From the NCBI GenBank assembly GCA_963732695.1, contig CAVTAP010000025.1, positions 248,001-312,000 on the forward strand: a DNA stretch of 64,000 nucleotides. Reading direction: 5' to 3'. The stretch is from CADEDH01 sp963732695 (GTDB lineage Bacteria > Actinomycetota > Acidimicrobiia > Acidimicrobiales > SZUA-35). Below, piece by piece: positions 8,839 through 18,131 of the stretch. The notes under the pieces are model-generated. The model searched no databases. It saw only the letters and a list, made by a program, of their open reading frames with translations, and was not told the DNA's origin. Each line of letters starts with the position of its first letter. Positions within the stretch are counted from its first letter, which is position 1. The translations under genes and the position numbers were made by a program.

Positions 8839-9867
8839 ATGCCTGGTGAACAGTCGTTGTCTCCGCTCGACCGGTTGGCCGCCCTGCCGTCGGCCGGGGT
8901 CGGCCACTGGCCCACCCCGCTCCACCGGCTCGACCGTTTCAGCCGGGAGGTCGGTCGGGAGATCTGGATCAAGCGGGACGACGTGCAGGGTGTGGCCCTG
9001 GCCGGCAACAAGCTGCGCAAGTTCGACCTGGTGTTGGGGCGGGCGGCGGCCGACGGCTGCGACACGCTGGTGACCACCGGGGCCGGTCAGTCGAACTCGG
9101 CCCGCACCGGAGCGGCGGTGGCCGCCACGCTGGGGATGGCCTCGGTGCTGGTGCTGTCGGGGGAGCGGCCGGCCGAGCTCACCGGCAACCTCCTGCTCGA
9201 CGGTTTGCTGGGGGCCGAGCTGCGCTTCGTGGGCGATGTGAGCTGGCCCGAGCTGAACCGGGAGGTGGAGCGGGTGGTGGACGAGTTGGCGGCGGCCGGC
9301 CGCCGGCCGGTGGCGGCGCCGGTGGGGTGCTCGTCGCCGCTGGGCACGCTCGGCTTCACAAGGGCCTTCGGTGAGCTCGACGCCCAGCTGGCGGCGGTGG
9401 GGTTGGAGCCGTCGGCCGTGGTCCACACCTCCACCTCCGGCGGCACCCACGCCGGGCTGCTGGTGGGCCGGGCCGCCGCCGGCCAGACGGTGAGGCTGGT
9501 GGCGGTCGACGCCGGCTCGTCGTTCCCCGACCATGCCGCCGGCTGCCTGGCCCTGGCCCGGGAGGCGGCCGCCCTGATCGGCCTCGACCTGGCGTTGACG
9601 GCCGCCGAGGTGGAGGTCGAGCCGCCCCCGCCCGGCGATAGCTACGGGGTTCCGTCGGCCGAGGCCACGTCCGCCATCCGTCTGCTGGCCCGCACCGAGG
9701 CCATCGTCACCGACCCGGTGTACTCGGGCAAGGGCCTGGCCGGGCTGTTGCGACTGGTGCGGTCGGGCCGCCTGGGAGACGACGGCCGTCCGGTGGTGTT
9801 CTGGCACACCGGCGGCTACCACGCCCTGTTCGACCCCCACTACGCCGCCTCCGTCGTCGCCCCCTGA
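8839..9867 (+). CDS. D-cysteine desulfhydrase / ACC deaminase-family PLP enzyme
   Basis: Fold-type II PLP enzyme (342 aa). The motif KRDDVQGVALAGNKLRK (residues 45-61) is diagnostic of the family, with Lys58 as the expected Schiff-base lysine. GAGQSNSART follows as the substrate/cofactor loop, and TSTSGGTHAGL is the phosphate-binding loop. Family members release ammonia and pyruvate from D-cysteine or cleave 1-aminocyclopropane-1-carboxylate; the sequence alone does not decide between these. Start ATG 8839. Confidence 0.88.
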   Translation: MPGEQSLSPLDRLAALPSAGVGHWPTPLHRLDRFSREVGREIWIKRDDVQGVALAGNKLRKFDLVLGRAAADGCDTLVTTGAGQSNSARTGAAVAATLGMASVLVLSGERPAELTGNLLLDGLLGAELRFVGDVSWPELNREVERVVDELAAAGRRPVAAPVGCSSPLGTLGFTRAFGELDAQLAAVGLEPSAVVHTSTSGGTHAGLLVGRAAAGQTVRLVAVDAGSSFPDHAAGCLALAREAAALIGLDLALTAAEVEVEPPPPGDSYGVPSAEATSAIRLLARTEAIVTDPVYSGKGLAGLLRLVRSGRLGDDGRPVVFWHTGGYHALFDPHYAASVVAP

Positions 9868-9938
9868 CCTGGACCCGGCCCGAACCCCTGGCCTCGAACC
9901 CCTGGCCCCTGCCCCCCGGCCCCTGCCCGCTGGCCGAA

Positions 9939-10045
9939 CTGCGCGACGGAAACCGCGCCCACTGGCCGTTCTGCGTCGCGAAACCCCCGCCAGACGGAGG
10001 TTTCGCGACGCAGAATGCTGGCGTGCCGCGGTTTCCGTCGCGCAG
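9939..10045. repeat. Nested double inverted repeat between convergent genes
   Basis: Outer arms 9939-9957 and 10027-10045 are perfect 19-bp inverted repeats (ctgcgcgacggaaaccgcg). Inner arms 9969-9985 and 9999-10015 are perfect 17-bp inverted repeats (ttctgcgtcgcgaaacc). The two arm sequences also resemble each other. The element sits between two convergent genes, so it could serve as a bidirectional terminator or be a REP-like extragenic palindrome. No T-tract is present. Compare the similar element at 22029-22122. Confidence 0.85.
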
Positions 10046-10077
10046 ATGGGGGCGCCGCCGAGGCGCCCGCCCCGGGG

Positions 10078-11406
10078 TCAGGCCGACACGAGTCCGGTCA
10101 GGGTGTCGTCGAGGGCGTCGAGGAGGGCGGCCAGCTGGTCGTCGGTGTGGGCCAGGCCCAGGTTCACCATGCCCCGGGCCGCGGTGTAGATGCCCCGGTC
10201 GAGCAGGCCGAGGAACAGGAGCTCCTGCAGGTTGTTGTCCCGCTCCGCTGCCTCGGCCACGGTGGCCGGCGGGGTGGGGAGGGCGTGGAGGGCCATCATC
10301 GACCCGTAGCCGCTGACCGACACCGGCACCGGGTGACGGGCCAGCACGGCGGCCACGGCCTGGCGCAGCTCGTGACCCCGTGCGGTGTGGGCCTCGGCCA
10401 CCTCGGCGGTGAACACCTGGCCCAGCACGGCGCAGCCCGCCGTCATCGTGGCCACGTTGTTGTTGAACGTGCCGGCGTGGGCGATCACCCGCTGGCCGGC
10501 CTGGGCCCGGCCGGCCTCGGGGCTCGTGTCGAACTGGTCGAGGAGGTCGGCCCGGCCGCCGAAGGCGCCGAACGAGAAGCCGCCCCCGATGTACTTGCCG
10601 AACGTCGTGATGTCGGCCTCGGCCCCCAGGAGGTGCACCAGGCCCTGGCGCCCGTGGCGCGACGTCATCACCTCGTCGGCGATGCACACTGCCCCGGCGG
10701 CCCGGGCGGCGGCGAAGGTGGCGGTGAGGAACCCGGGGTCGGCCGGCACGCAACCCCCGGAGCCGAGCATCGGCTCCACGATCACGGCGGCCAGGCTCGG
10801 CCCGTGCTCCTCGATCAGGGCCAGGGTGCCGGCGGTGTCGTTGTAGGGGGCGAGCACGAAGTCGTAGGGGGCGTTCCACGGGGCGGCCCCGGTGGCGAAG
10901 TACAGCACCCCGCCGTGGTAGCCGCCGAGGAAGGCCATGATCGTAGGCCGGCCGGTGGCCTGGAGGGCGGTGGTGATGGCCAGCAGGTTGGCCTCGGTGC
11001 CGGAGTTGGTGAACCGCACCCGGTCGACCCCGAACCGCTCGCACATCAGGCGGGCCAGCTGGGCCTCGGCCGGGTGGATGCCGCCCACGCTCACGTTGTG
11101 GCCCAGGGCGGCGATCACCGGGTCGAGCACCCGGCGCTCGCTGTGGCCGAACAGGCCGGCGGTGTAGTCGCCCAGGAAGTCGAGGTAGCGGTGGCCGTCG
11201 GCGTCGGTGAGCGTGGCCCCCTCGCCGGCCACGAACGTGAGGGGGAACGGGGGGTGGGTGAGCACGGTGCGGGTGTGGCCGCCCGGCAGGTGGCGGCGGG
11301 CCTCGTCGTAGTGGCGGCGGCTGGCCGGGTTGCGGTCGGCGAAGTGGCGGCGGGCGGCCAGCACCCGGTCGTCGGTGAAGGGGCCGGTGGGGGAGGGGAA
11401 CGCCAT
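10078..11406 (-). CDS. Class III aminotransferase, HemL-like (glutamate-1-semialdehyde aminomutase family)
   Basis: PLP-dependent aminotransferase of 442 aa from the ATG at 11406. The cofactor-binding IADEVMTSR segment and the lysine motif FGKYIGGGFSFGAFGG match the class III/HemL family, as do GGHTRTV and NSGTEANLLA near the N-terminal third. The family includes glutamate-1-semialdehyde aminomutase and several amino-acid aminotransferases. No heme genes are nearby, so I do not assign hemL. It is divergent from modA. Confidence 0.85.
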   Translation of the reverse strand: MAFPSPTGPFTDDRVLAARRHFADRNPASRRHYDEARRHLPGGHTRTVLTHPPFPLTFVAGEGATLTDADGHRYLDFLGDYTAGLFGHSERRVLDPVIAALGHNVSVGGIHPAEAQLARLMCERFGVDRVRFTNSGTEANLLAITTALQATGRPTIMAFLGGYHGGVLYFATGAAPWNAPYDFVLAPYNDTAGTLALIEEHGPSLAAVIVEPMLGSGGCVPADPGFLTATFAAARAAGAVCIADEVMTSRHGRQGLVHLLGAEADITTFGKYIGGGFSFGAFGGRADLLDQFDTSPEAGRAQAGQRVIAHAGTFNNNVATMTAGCAVLGQVFTAEVAEAHTARGHELRQAVAAVLARHPVPVSVSGYGSMMALHALPTPPATVAEAAERDNNLQELLFLGLLDRGIYTAARGMVNLGLAHTDDQLAALLDALDDTLTGLVSA

Positions 11407-11464
11407 GGGTCCACGATAGATCTGGTCAGGGCACGACGACCCAGCTCGCCTCAATGGTCAGTTG

Positions 11465-11495
11465 TTGATCTCTTTAGTCTCGTCCTGACTATAGT
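11465..11495 (+). promoter_or_regulatory. Candidate leaderless promoter of modABC
   Basis: A TATAGT -10 box (11490-11495) lies 8 bp before the modA ATG, with a weak TTGATC (11465-11470) 19 bp upstream as -35. If used, transcription would begin at or next to the ATG, giving a leaderless mRNA, which is common in actinobacteria. The spacer is longer than ideal, so the -35 call is weak. Confidence 0.45.
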
Positions 11496-11503
11496 GACGG
11501 CCC

Positions 11504-12316
11504 ATGACCAAGTCCTTCTGCTCCCTCGTGGCTCCACTGGCTGTGGCCGTGCTGGCCCTGGCCGCCTGCGGTTCCGGGAACACCGCAGGGTCTGACGCCG
11601 CCGCCCCCACCGCGGCCAGCACCAAGCCGGCATCGACGCTGAAGGGCGACCTGAACGTGTTCGCCGCCGCTTCCCTCACCGCCGCCTTCGACGAGATCGG
11701 CGCCGCCTTCACGACCGAGAACCCCGACGTCAAGGTCACGTTCAACTACGCCGGCTCGTCGGACCTGGTGACCCAGATCAACGAGGGGGCCCCGGCCGAC
11801 GTGTTCGCCTCGGCCGACAAGGCCAACATGACCAAGCTGACCGACGCCGGCAACAACAGCGGCACGGCCGTGGTGTTCGCCGAGAACACCCCCCAGATCA
11901 TCGTGGGCAAGGGCAACCCCAAGGCCATCGCCGCGGTGGCCGACCTGGCCAAGCCCGACACGATCGTGGTGCTGTGCGCCCCTGAGGTACCCTGCGGCAA
12001 GTACGCAGCCACCATCCTCACCAACGCCAAGGTCACGGTGACGCCCAAGTCGCAGGAACAGAACGTGAAGGCCGTCGTGTCCAAGGTGACGGCCGGTGAG
12101 GCCGACGCCGGCATCGTGTACGCCACCGACGTGCTGGCCGCCGGCGACGCCGCCGAGGGCGTCGACATCCCGGCCGACGTCAACGTGATCGCCGAGTACC
12201 CGATCGTGGTCATCAAGGCCTCGGCCAACCCCGAGGCGGCCGCCGCCTTCATCGAGTTCGTGGGGTCGGAGCAGGGCCAGAAGATCCTCGACTCGTACGG
12301 TTTCCTCAAGCCGTGA
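11504..12316 (+). CDS. modA: Molybdate ABC transporter substrate-binding lipoprotein
   Basis: Secreted lipoprotein (270 aa) with a signal peptide ending in the lipobox LALAAC (Cys22). The mature start LNVFAAASLTAAFDEIG is the canonical ModA segment, followed by NYAGSSDLVTQI and GAPADVFASAD, which contribute oxyanion-binding residues. It delivers molybdate or tungstate to ModBC. The GTG of modB overlaps its TGA. No ModE-like gene is nearby. Confidence 0.95.
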   Translation: MTKSFCSLVAPLAVAVLALAACGSGNTAGSDAAAPTAASTKPASTLKGDLNVFAAASLTAAFDEIGAAFTTENPDVKVTFNYAGSSDLVTQINEGAPADVFASADKANMTKLTDAGNNSGTAVVFAENTPQIIVGKGNPKAIAAVADLAKPDTIVVLCAPEVPCGKYAATILTNAKVTVTPKSQEQNVKAVVSKVTAGEADAGIVYATDVLAAGDAAEGVDIPADVNVIAEYPIVVIKASANPEAAAAFIEFVGSEQGQKILDSYGFLKP

Positions 12317-13221
12317 CCCGTACCGGCACGGCGGAGCGTGCCCCGCAGGAGCGGGCCCGGGGTCGGTCCCGAGCCCGCTCCGGGCGCCGCTCCACCGTGC
12401 CGTCTCCGGTGCTGGCCCTGGCCTCCGTGGCCGGGGCCTTCTTCGCTCTACCCCTGGTGGGCCTGCTGTGGCGGGCCCCCTGGTCGCACGCCTGGCAGTA
12501 CCTGACAGCTCCCACCGCCACCACCGCCCTGCGGTTGTCGCTGTGGTGCTCGCTGTGGGCCACGGCGCTGTCGGTCGTGTTCGGCGTACCCCTGGCCTGG
12601 GTTCTGGCCCGGGTCGAGTTCCCCGGCCGGGGGGCGGTGCGGGCCCTGTGCACCCTGTCGATGGTGCTGCCCCCGGTGGTGGGCGGCGTCGCCCTGTTCT
12701 TCGCCCTCGGGCGGCGGGGCCTGGTGGGCCAGTACCTCGACCGGTGGTTCGGGTTCCGGCTGCCGTTCACCACCACCGGGGTGATCGTGGCCCAGACCTT
12801 CGTGGCCATGCCGTTCCTGGTGATCACGGTGGAGGCGGCGCTGCGTCAGGTCGACGGCCGCTACGAGGAGGCGTCGCGCACACTGGGGGCGTCGCCCTGG
12901 TACACGTTCCGGCGGGTGACCCTGCCCGCCATCCGGCCCGCCCTGGTGGCCGGGGCGGTGCTCACCTGGGCCCGGGCCCTGGGCGAGTTCGGGGCCACGA
13001 TCACGTTCGCCGGCAACTTCCCCGGGACCACCCAGACCATGCCCCTGGCCGTCTACCTGGCGCTGGAGGGGAGCAACCCGGAGTCGGCCATCATCCTGGC
13101 CCTCGTCCTGATGGGCGTCTCGTTCACCGTGCTGGTGAGCCTGCGCGACCGGTGGCTGGGGGCGGCGTCGGGCGGGGGGTCGGGCACCGGGGCGGCCGGC
13201 TCCGCGGGGCACCATCGGTGA
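12313..13221 (+). CDS. modB: Molybdate ABC transporter permease
   Basis: Integral membrane permease (302 aa) starting at the GTG that overlaps the modA stop (GTGA). An N-terminal Arg-rich cytoplasmic stretch of about 35 residues precedes the first transmembrane helix. The EAA-type ATPase-contact loop reads EASRTLGASPWYTFRRVTLP. The segment ARALGEFGATITFAGN is typical of ModB/CysT permeases. It exports no substrate; it imports molybdate with ModA and ModC. Confidence 0.94.
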   Translation: MTRTGTAERAPQERARGRSRARSGRRSTVPSPVLALASVAGAFFALPLVGLLWRAPWSHAWQYLTAPTATTALRLSLWCSLWATALSVVFGVPLAWVLARVEFPGRGAVRALCTLSMVLPPVVGGVALFFALGRRGLVGQYLDRWFGFRLPFTTTGVIVAQTFVAMPFLVITVEAALRQVDGRYEEASRTLGASPWYTFRRVTLPAIRPALVAGAVLTWARALGEFGATITFAGNFPGTTQTMPLAVYLALEGSNPESAIILALVLMGVSFTVLVSLRDRWLGAASGGGSGTGAAGSAGHHR

Positions 13222-14297
13222 GAAGCCCGAAGGCCGGGCTGGAGGCCCACCTGCAGCTCCGGCTGGGCGCGCTCGACCTCGACCTGGAGCTGGCCGTGGC
13301 CCCCGGGGAGTTGGTGGCCCTGCTGGGGCCCAACGGGGCGGGCAAGACCACCGTGCTGCGCTGCCTGGCCGGGCTGACCCCGCTGGACGGCGGCCGGATC
13401 ACGGTGGACGGCGCCGTGCTCGACGACCCGTCGGCCGGGGTGCTGGTGGGGCCCGAGCAGCGGCCGGTCGGTTTCGTGTTCCAGAGCTATCTGTTGTTCG
13501 ACCGGATGTCGGTGACGGAGAACGTGGCCTACGGGCTTCGGGCCCGGGGTCGGCCCAAAGCCGAGGCCCGCCAGCAGGCCGGCGCCTGGCTCAGCCGCCT
13601 GGGCCTGGCCGAGCTGGCCGAGCGGCGCCCGGCCACGTTGTCGGGCGGGCAGGCCCAGCGGGTGGCGCTGGCCCGGGCCCTGGCCACCGACCCCCGGCTG
13701 CTCCTGCTCGACGAGCCCCTGGCCGCCCTCGACGCCGGCACCCGCACCACCGTCCGGCGCGACCTGCACCACTATCTGGCCTCGTTCGAGGGGGTGCGGC
13801 TGCTTGTCACCCACGATCCGCTGGATGCCTTCGCCCTGGCCGACCGGGTGGTGATCATGGAGCAGGGCCGGGCCGTCCAGGCCGGCACCCTGGCCGAGGT
13901 CACGGCCCGACCCCGGTCCCGTTACGTGGCCGACCTGGTGGGAGTGAACCTGGTGTCGGGTCGGGTGGAGGGGGGCGAGCTGCGGACGCCGGGCGGGGTC
14001 CGGGTGGTGGTGGCCGACGCCGACCCGGGGCCGTCGTACGCCCTGATCCGGCCCCACTCGATCGTGCTGGCCCGGGAGGGGGCCGACAGGGGCGCCGCCA
14101 CCAGCGTCCGCAACCAGTGGCCGGGCACGATCCTCGGGATCGAGCGCCTGGGCGATCGGGTGCGGGTGGCGCTCGACGGCCCATTGCCCCTGACGGCCGA
14201 GATCACGGTGGCCGCCCTGGAGGCGCTGGAGCTCCGCCCCGGCGACCAGGTCCTGGCCGCGGCCAAAGCCACCGAGATCGAGGTCTATCCCGCCTGA
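13218..14297 (+). CDS. modC: Molybdate ABC transporter ATP-binding protein
   Basis: ATPase of 359 aa beginning at the GTG (13218) that overlaps the modB TGA. Walker A is GPNGAGKTT, signature LSGGQAQR, Walker B LLLLDEPLAALD and the switch His is in LLVTHDPLDAF. The C-terminal about 65 residues form a Mop/TOBE domain expected to bind molybdate for regulation of transport. Upstream in-frame codons overlap modB and are not used. It completes a tightly coupled modABC operon. Confidence 0.94.
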   Translation: MRSPKAGLEAHLQLRLGALDLDLELAVAPGELVALLGPNGAGKTTVLRCLAGLTPLDGGRITVDGAVLDDPSAGVLVGPEQRPVGFVFQSYLLFDRMSVTENVAYGLRARGRPKAEARQQAGAWLSRLGLAELAERRPATLSGGQAQRVALARALATDPRLLLLDEPLAALDAGTRTTVRRDLHHYLASFEGVRLLVTHDPLDAFALADRVVIMEQGRAVQAGTLAEVTARPRSRYVADLVGVNLVSGRVEGGELRTPGGVRVVVADADPGPSYALIRPHSIVLAREGADRGAATSVRNQWPGTILGIERLGDRVRVALDGPLPLTAEITVAALEALELRPGDQVLAAAKATEIEVYPA

Positions 14298-14349
14298 CAC
14301 CGGCTCGGAGCGCCCACCCCAGCCCCGGGTGGCGAAGCCCGACCCGCGT

Positions 14350-14497
14350 GGTGCTCAGCGCACCTGGTGTGGACGACGTCGCGCGTGGTGCTCGGGCACC
14401 TGGTGTGGACGGCGTCGTCGGTGGTGCCCGGCGCACCCGGTGCATTGGACGCCACCATCTCGGTGCCGATGGCACCGCCGGTGGTGCCTGGTGCACC
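14350..14497. repeat. Array of five GGTGC-N4/5-GCACC hairpins
   Basis: Five short inverted repeats of the form GGTGC, 4-5 nt, GCACC lie at 14350-14364, 14387-14400, 14423-14437, 14462-14476 and 14483-14497. The first two are inside 37-bp direct repeats (14347-14383 and 14384-14420). The array occupies the gap between the convergent modC and ackA genes. It may be a tandem terminator or a protein-binding array; neither can be shown here. Confidence 0.8.
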
Positions 14498-14545
14498 GTG
14501 ATGTGGGGCCCGGCCAGGGACGGCGCCGTTCAGGGGCAGGGCCGG

Positions 14546-15682
14546 TCAGGCATGGGCGCTGGCGAGGAGTGCTCGGGTGGCGGCGGCGATGGCGAGATCC
14601 TCCCCGGTGGCGACGACCACGCAGCCGGCGGTGGCCCAGGGAGTGGTGAGATCCCGATGGCCCGACGTCGGCTCGGGGTTCTCGGGCACGGTGTCGAGCC
14701 CGAGGAAGCCGAGGCCGGCCAGGGCGGCCGTCCTCACCTCGGGCAGGTGCTCGCCCACGCCGCCGGTGAAGGCCAGCAGGTCGAGCCCACCCAGGGCGGC
14801 GGCCATGGCGGCGATGCCGGCCCGCAACCGGTGGACGTACACGTCGAAGGCGAGGCGGGCATCGGCGTCGCCGGCCGCCCGCCCGGCCAGGACGTCCCGC
14901 ATGTCACCCGAACCGCTGGCCAGGCCGGCCAGGCCGCCCCCGGCCGACAGCCCCTGGCGGACCTCGTCGACGCCGAGGCCGCCCTCGTCGAGCAACCACA
15001 GGATGATGCCGGGGTCCACCGAGCCCGACCGCTTCGCCATCGCCAGGCCCTCGAGCGGGGTGGCGCCCATGGTGGTGTCGACCGACCGGCCCCGCTCGAT
15101 GGCGCACAGCGACGCCCCCGACCCGAGATGGCAGCTGACGATCCGGGCCGCCGGCCGGCCGGCCCGCTCGCCGCTCAACACGGTGGGCGCCACCTCGGCC
15201 ACGTAGCCGTGGGACAAGCCGTGGAAGCCCCGCCGGCGCAGCGGCCAGCGCCGCCGCCAGTCGGCCGGCAGGGCGTACACCGCCGCCCGGTCGGGGAGCG
15301 TGCGGTGGAAGGTGGTGTCGAAGCAGGCCACATGGGGCCGGTCGGGCAGGGCGTCAGTAGCGGCGGCGATGCCGGCCAGGGCCCGCTCCTGATGCACGGG
15401 CGACAGGGCCCCGGCCGCCCGGATCGCCTCGGTCACACCCTCGTCTATCAGCGTCGGCCGGTCGAGATCGCCGCCGTGGACCACCCGGTGCCCCACCGCG
15501 CCCACCGCCGGCGCCCGGGCCAGGAACTCCCGCAGTGGCCCCGGATCGCACCCGTCCCAGTCGATGGTCTCGGCCAGCAGCCGGCTGCCGTCGGCCGCCA
15601 CCACCGACAGCGCCAGGGTGGCGCCACCCACGTTCACCACCAGGACGGGATCGCCGGCGCCGGGGACGGCGGGCGTGCTCAC
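14546..15682 (-). CDS. ackA: Acetate kinase
   Basis: Acetate kinase (378 aa), which makes ATP and acetate from acetyl phosphate. Family blocks seen are GHRVVHGG, the catalytic FDTTFH, RRRGFHGLSHGY, CHLGSGASLCAI and TTMGATPLEGL. The N-terminal phosphate-binding loop is unusual: NVGGATLALSV instead of the usual NxGSSSLKF. The start is the GTG at 15682, which overlaps the phosphoketolase TGA (GTGA), so translation is probably coupled and acetyl phosphate passes directly between the two enzymes. Confidence 0.93.
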   Translation of the reverse strand: MSTPAVPGAGDPVLVVNVGGATLALSVVAADGSRLLAETIDWDGCDPGPLREFLARAPAVGAVGHRVVHGGDLDRPTLIDEGVTEAIRAAGALSPVHQERALAGIAAATDALPDRPHVACFDTTFHRTLPDRAAVYALPADWRRRWPLRRRGFHGLSHGYVAEVAPTVLSGERAGRPAARIVSCHLGSGASLCAIERGRSVDTTMGATPLEGLAMAKRSGSVDPGIILWLLDEGGLGVDEVRQGLSAGGGLAGLASGSGDMRDVLAGRAAGDADARLAFDVYVHRLRAGIAAMAAALGGLDLLAFTGGVGEHLPEVRTAALAGLGFLGLDTVPENPEPTSGHRDLTTPWATAGCVVVATGEDLAIAAATRALLASAHA

Positions 15683-18114
15683 GGGCGGGGCCACCGCCAG
15701 TCGCGGATCTCGGGCAGATCCTCGCCGTGGGCCGTGATGTACTTCACGTGGCGCACGAGCTGGTCGGTCAGGTGCTGGTGCACGGCCCGCCCCCGGTCGC
15801 TGGCGGCCAGCCCCGGTACCCGCTCGATGACGTCGAGCACGAGGTGGTAACGGTCGAGCCGATTGCGCACCACCATGTCGAACGGGGTGGTGGTCGACCC
15901 CTCCTCGATGTAGCCCCGCACGTGGAGCTGGTCGTGGCACCGCCGCCGGTAGGTCAGCCGGTGGATCAGCCACGGGTAGCCGTGGTAGGCGAAGATCACG
16001 GGCACGGTGGTGCCGAACATGGCGTCGAACGCCTCGTCGCTCATCCCGTGGGGATGCTGGCTCTCGCCCTGCAGGCGGAGCAGGTCCACCACATTGACGA
16101 ACCGCACCCGCACCTCGGGCAGCAGGGTGGCCAGCAGGTCCACCGCCGCCAGCGCCTCCACGGTCGGTACGTCGCCCGCCGCCGCCAGCACGACCTGAGG
16201 GTCGGCGCCGCCCCGGCAGGCCCAGGGCCACACGCTGATGCCCCGGTGGCAGTGGGCCCGGGCCTCGTCGAGCTCCAACCACACCGGAGTGGGCTGCTTG
16301 CCCGACACGATCACGTTGACCAGGTCGTGGCTGGCCAGGCAGCGCTCGGCCGTGACCAGCAGGCAGTTGACGTCGGGCGGGAAGAAGACCCGCACGACCT
16401 CCGGCTTCTTGTTGGCCACCAGGTCCACGAACCCGGGGTCCTGGTGGGAGAAGCCGTTGTGGTCCTGGCGCCACACGTGGGATGTGAGCAGGTAGTTGAG
16501 CGACGACACCGGCGCCCGCCACGGGATCGTGCGGCACTCCTCCAGCCACTTGGCGTGCTGGTTGAACATGGAGTCGACCACGTGGACGAACGCCTCGTAG
16601 CACGAGAACAGCCCGTGGCGCCCGGTGAGCAGGTAGCCCTCCAGCCAGCCCTGGCACAGCTGCTCCGACAGCACCTCCATCACCCGTCCGTGGCGGTCGA
16701 GGTGCTCGTCCACCGGTTCGGTGGCCAGCTGCCACGCTTTGCCGGTGACGTCGTAGACGTCGTCGAGGCGGTTGGACGCCGTTTCGTCCGGCCCGAACAG
16801 GCGGAAGTTGCGAGCGGCAGCGTTGGCCCGGAAGACCTCGGTCAACCACCGACCGAGGGCCCGGGTGGGCTCGGTCTCGATCTGGCCCGGGGCCGGGCAG
16901 GGGGAGGCGAACGGGGCAACCGGGGGCAGCCGCAGCGATCGTCGCAACCGGCCACCGTTGGCCTGGGGCGTGGCCCCCAGCCGCCGATCACCTCGGGGCA
17001 GCCACCCCACCGCGTGGGGGAGCGGTGCCCCGTCGGCGCCGAACAGCTCCTCGGGGCGGTAGCTGCGGAGCCACGCCTCCAGCGCCTGACGGTGCTCCGG
17101 GTTGGATCGCACGCCCTCCAGCGGCACCTGGTGGGCACGCCAGGTGCCGGTGACCGGCAGCCCGTCGACCTCGTCGGGGCCGGTCCAGCCCTTGGGAGAT
17201 CGGAGCACGATCATGGGCCACCGCAGCCGGTCGCCCGGGGAGCGGGGGCCGTTGTCACCGGCGTCCGAGCGGGCCCGGGTCTGGATGCTGGCGATGGCGG
17301 CGGCCGCCCGGTCGAAGGCGTCGGCCAGGGGCCCGTGGACCTGGGCCGGGTCGTGGGCCCAGGCCCGAGCGTCGACCACCTCCACCGACCAGCCCTGGGC
17401 GTCGAACAGGTGGCGCAGCTCGTCGTCGCTGGCCCGGGACAGGACAGTGGGGTTGGCGATCTTCCAGCCGTTGAGGTGGAGGATGGGCAGCACGGCACCA
17501 TCACCCGCCGGGTCGAGGAAGGCGGTGCTGTTCCAGCTGGCGGCCAGGGCCCCGGTCTCGGCCTCTCCGTCGCCCACGATGCAGGCCACCACGAGATCGG
17601 GATTGTCGAAGGCGGCACCGAAGGCGTGGACCAGGGAGTAACCCAGCTCACCGCCTTCGTTGATCGAACCGGGCACGGCGGCCCCGGCGTGGCTGGGCAG
17701 GCCCCGGGGGAACGAGAATCGCTTCACCAGGCGGGCCAGGCCGTCGCCATTGCGGGGAACGTCGGAGTAGTGCTCGCTGAAGCTCCCCTCCAACCAGGCC
17801 GAGGCGATCGTGCCGGGGCCGCCGTGGCCGGGCCCGGTGACGCACAGCATGTCGAGGTCGCGGGTCACGATCAGACGGTTGAGGTGGGCGTAGATCAGGT
17901 TCAGCCCGGGCGTGGTGCCCCAGTGGCCGAGCAGGCGGGGCTTGATGTGCTCGACGGTGAGGGGCTCGGTGAGGAGGGGGTTGTCGAGCAGATAGATCTC
18001 GGCCGCCGAGATGTAGTTGGCTGCCCGCCAGAAGGCGTGGACGCGGTCGGGCACGAGCGCCGCCTCCGGGGCCGCGGTGGCAATCCCGGCCGCGGCGCTC
18101 GTATGGGGTTCCAT
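15679..18114 (-). CDS. xfp: Xylulose-5-phosphate/fructose-6-phosphate phosphoketolase
   Basis: Thiamine-diphosphate enzyme of 811 aa, full length for the family. It splits xylulose 5-phosphate (or fructose 6-phosphate) with phosphate to acetyl phosphate plus a triose or tetrose phosphate. Seen are the N-terminal FWRAANYISAAEIYLLDN segment, GHGGPG, the ThDP motif GDGEAETGALAASWNS and the C-terminal SGKQPTPVWL block. The start ATG 18114 lies 17 bp after the small acidic gene. With ackA it forms a phosphoketolase shunt. Confidence 0.96.
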   Translation of the reverse strand: MEPHTSAAAGIATAAPEAALVPDRVHAFWRAANYISAAEIYLLDNPLLTEPLTVEHIKPRLLGHWGTTPGLNLIYAHLNRLIVTRDLDMLCVTGPGHGGPGTIASAWLEGSFSEHYSDVPRNGDGLARLVKRFSFPRGLPSHAGAAVPGSINEGGELGYSLVHAFGAAFDNPDLVVACIVGDGEAETGALAASWNSTAFLDPAGDGAVLPILHLNGWKIANPTVLSRASDDELRHLFDAQGWSVEVVDARAWAHDPAQVHGPLADAFDRAAAAIASIQTRARSDAGDNGPRSPGDRLRWPMIVLRSPKGWTGPDEVDGLPVTGTWRAHQVPLEGVRSNPEHRQALEAWLRSYRPEELFGADGAPLPHAVGWLPRGDRRLGATPQANGGRLRRSLRLPPVAPFASPCPAPGQIETEPTRALGRWLTEVFRANAAARNFRLFGPDETASNRLDDVYDVTGKAWQLATEPVDEHLDRHGRVMEVLSEQLCQGWLEGYLLTGRHGLFSCYEAFVHVVDSMFNQHAKWLEECRTIPWRAPVSSLNYLLTSHVWRQDHNGFSHQDPGFVDLVANKKPEVVRVFFPPDVNCLLVTAERCLASHDLVNVIVSGKQPTPVWLELDEARAHCHRGISVWPWACRGGADPQVVLAAAGDVPTVEALAAVDLLATLLPEVRVRFVNVVDLLRLQGESQHPHGMSDEAFDAMFGTTVPVIFAYHGYPWLIHRLTYRRRCHDQLHVRGYIEEGSTTTPFDMVVRNRLDRYHLVLDVIERVPGLAASDRGRAVHQHLTDQLVRHVKYITAHGEDLPEIRDWRWPRP

Positions 18115-18131
18115 CGACGACGGGTGGCGGC

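Noticed and set aside
14347..14497. CRISPR array
   Set aside because: Repeats are short, irregularly spaced and only partly identical, and there are no unique spacers or cas genes.
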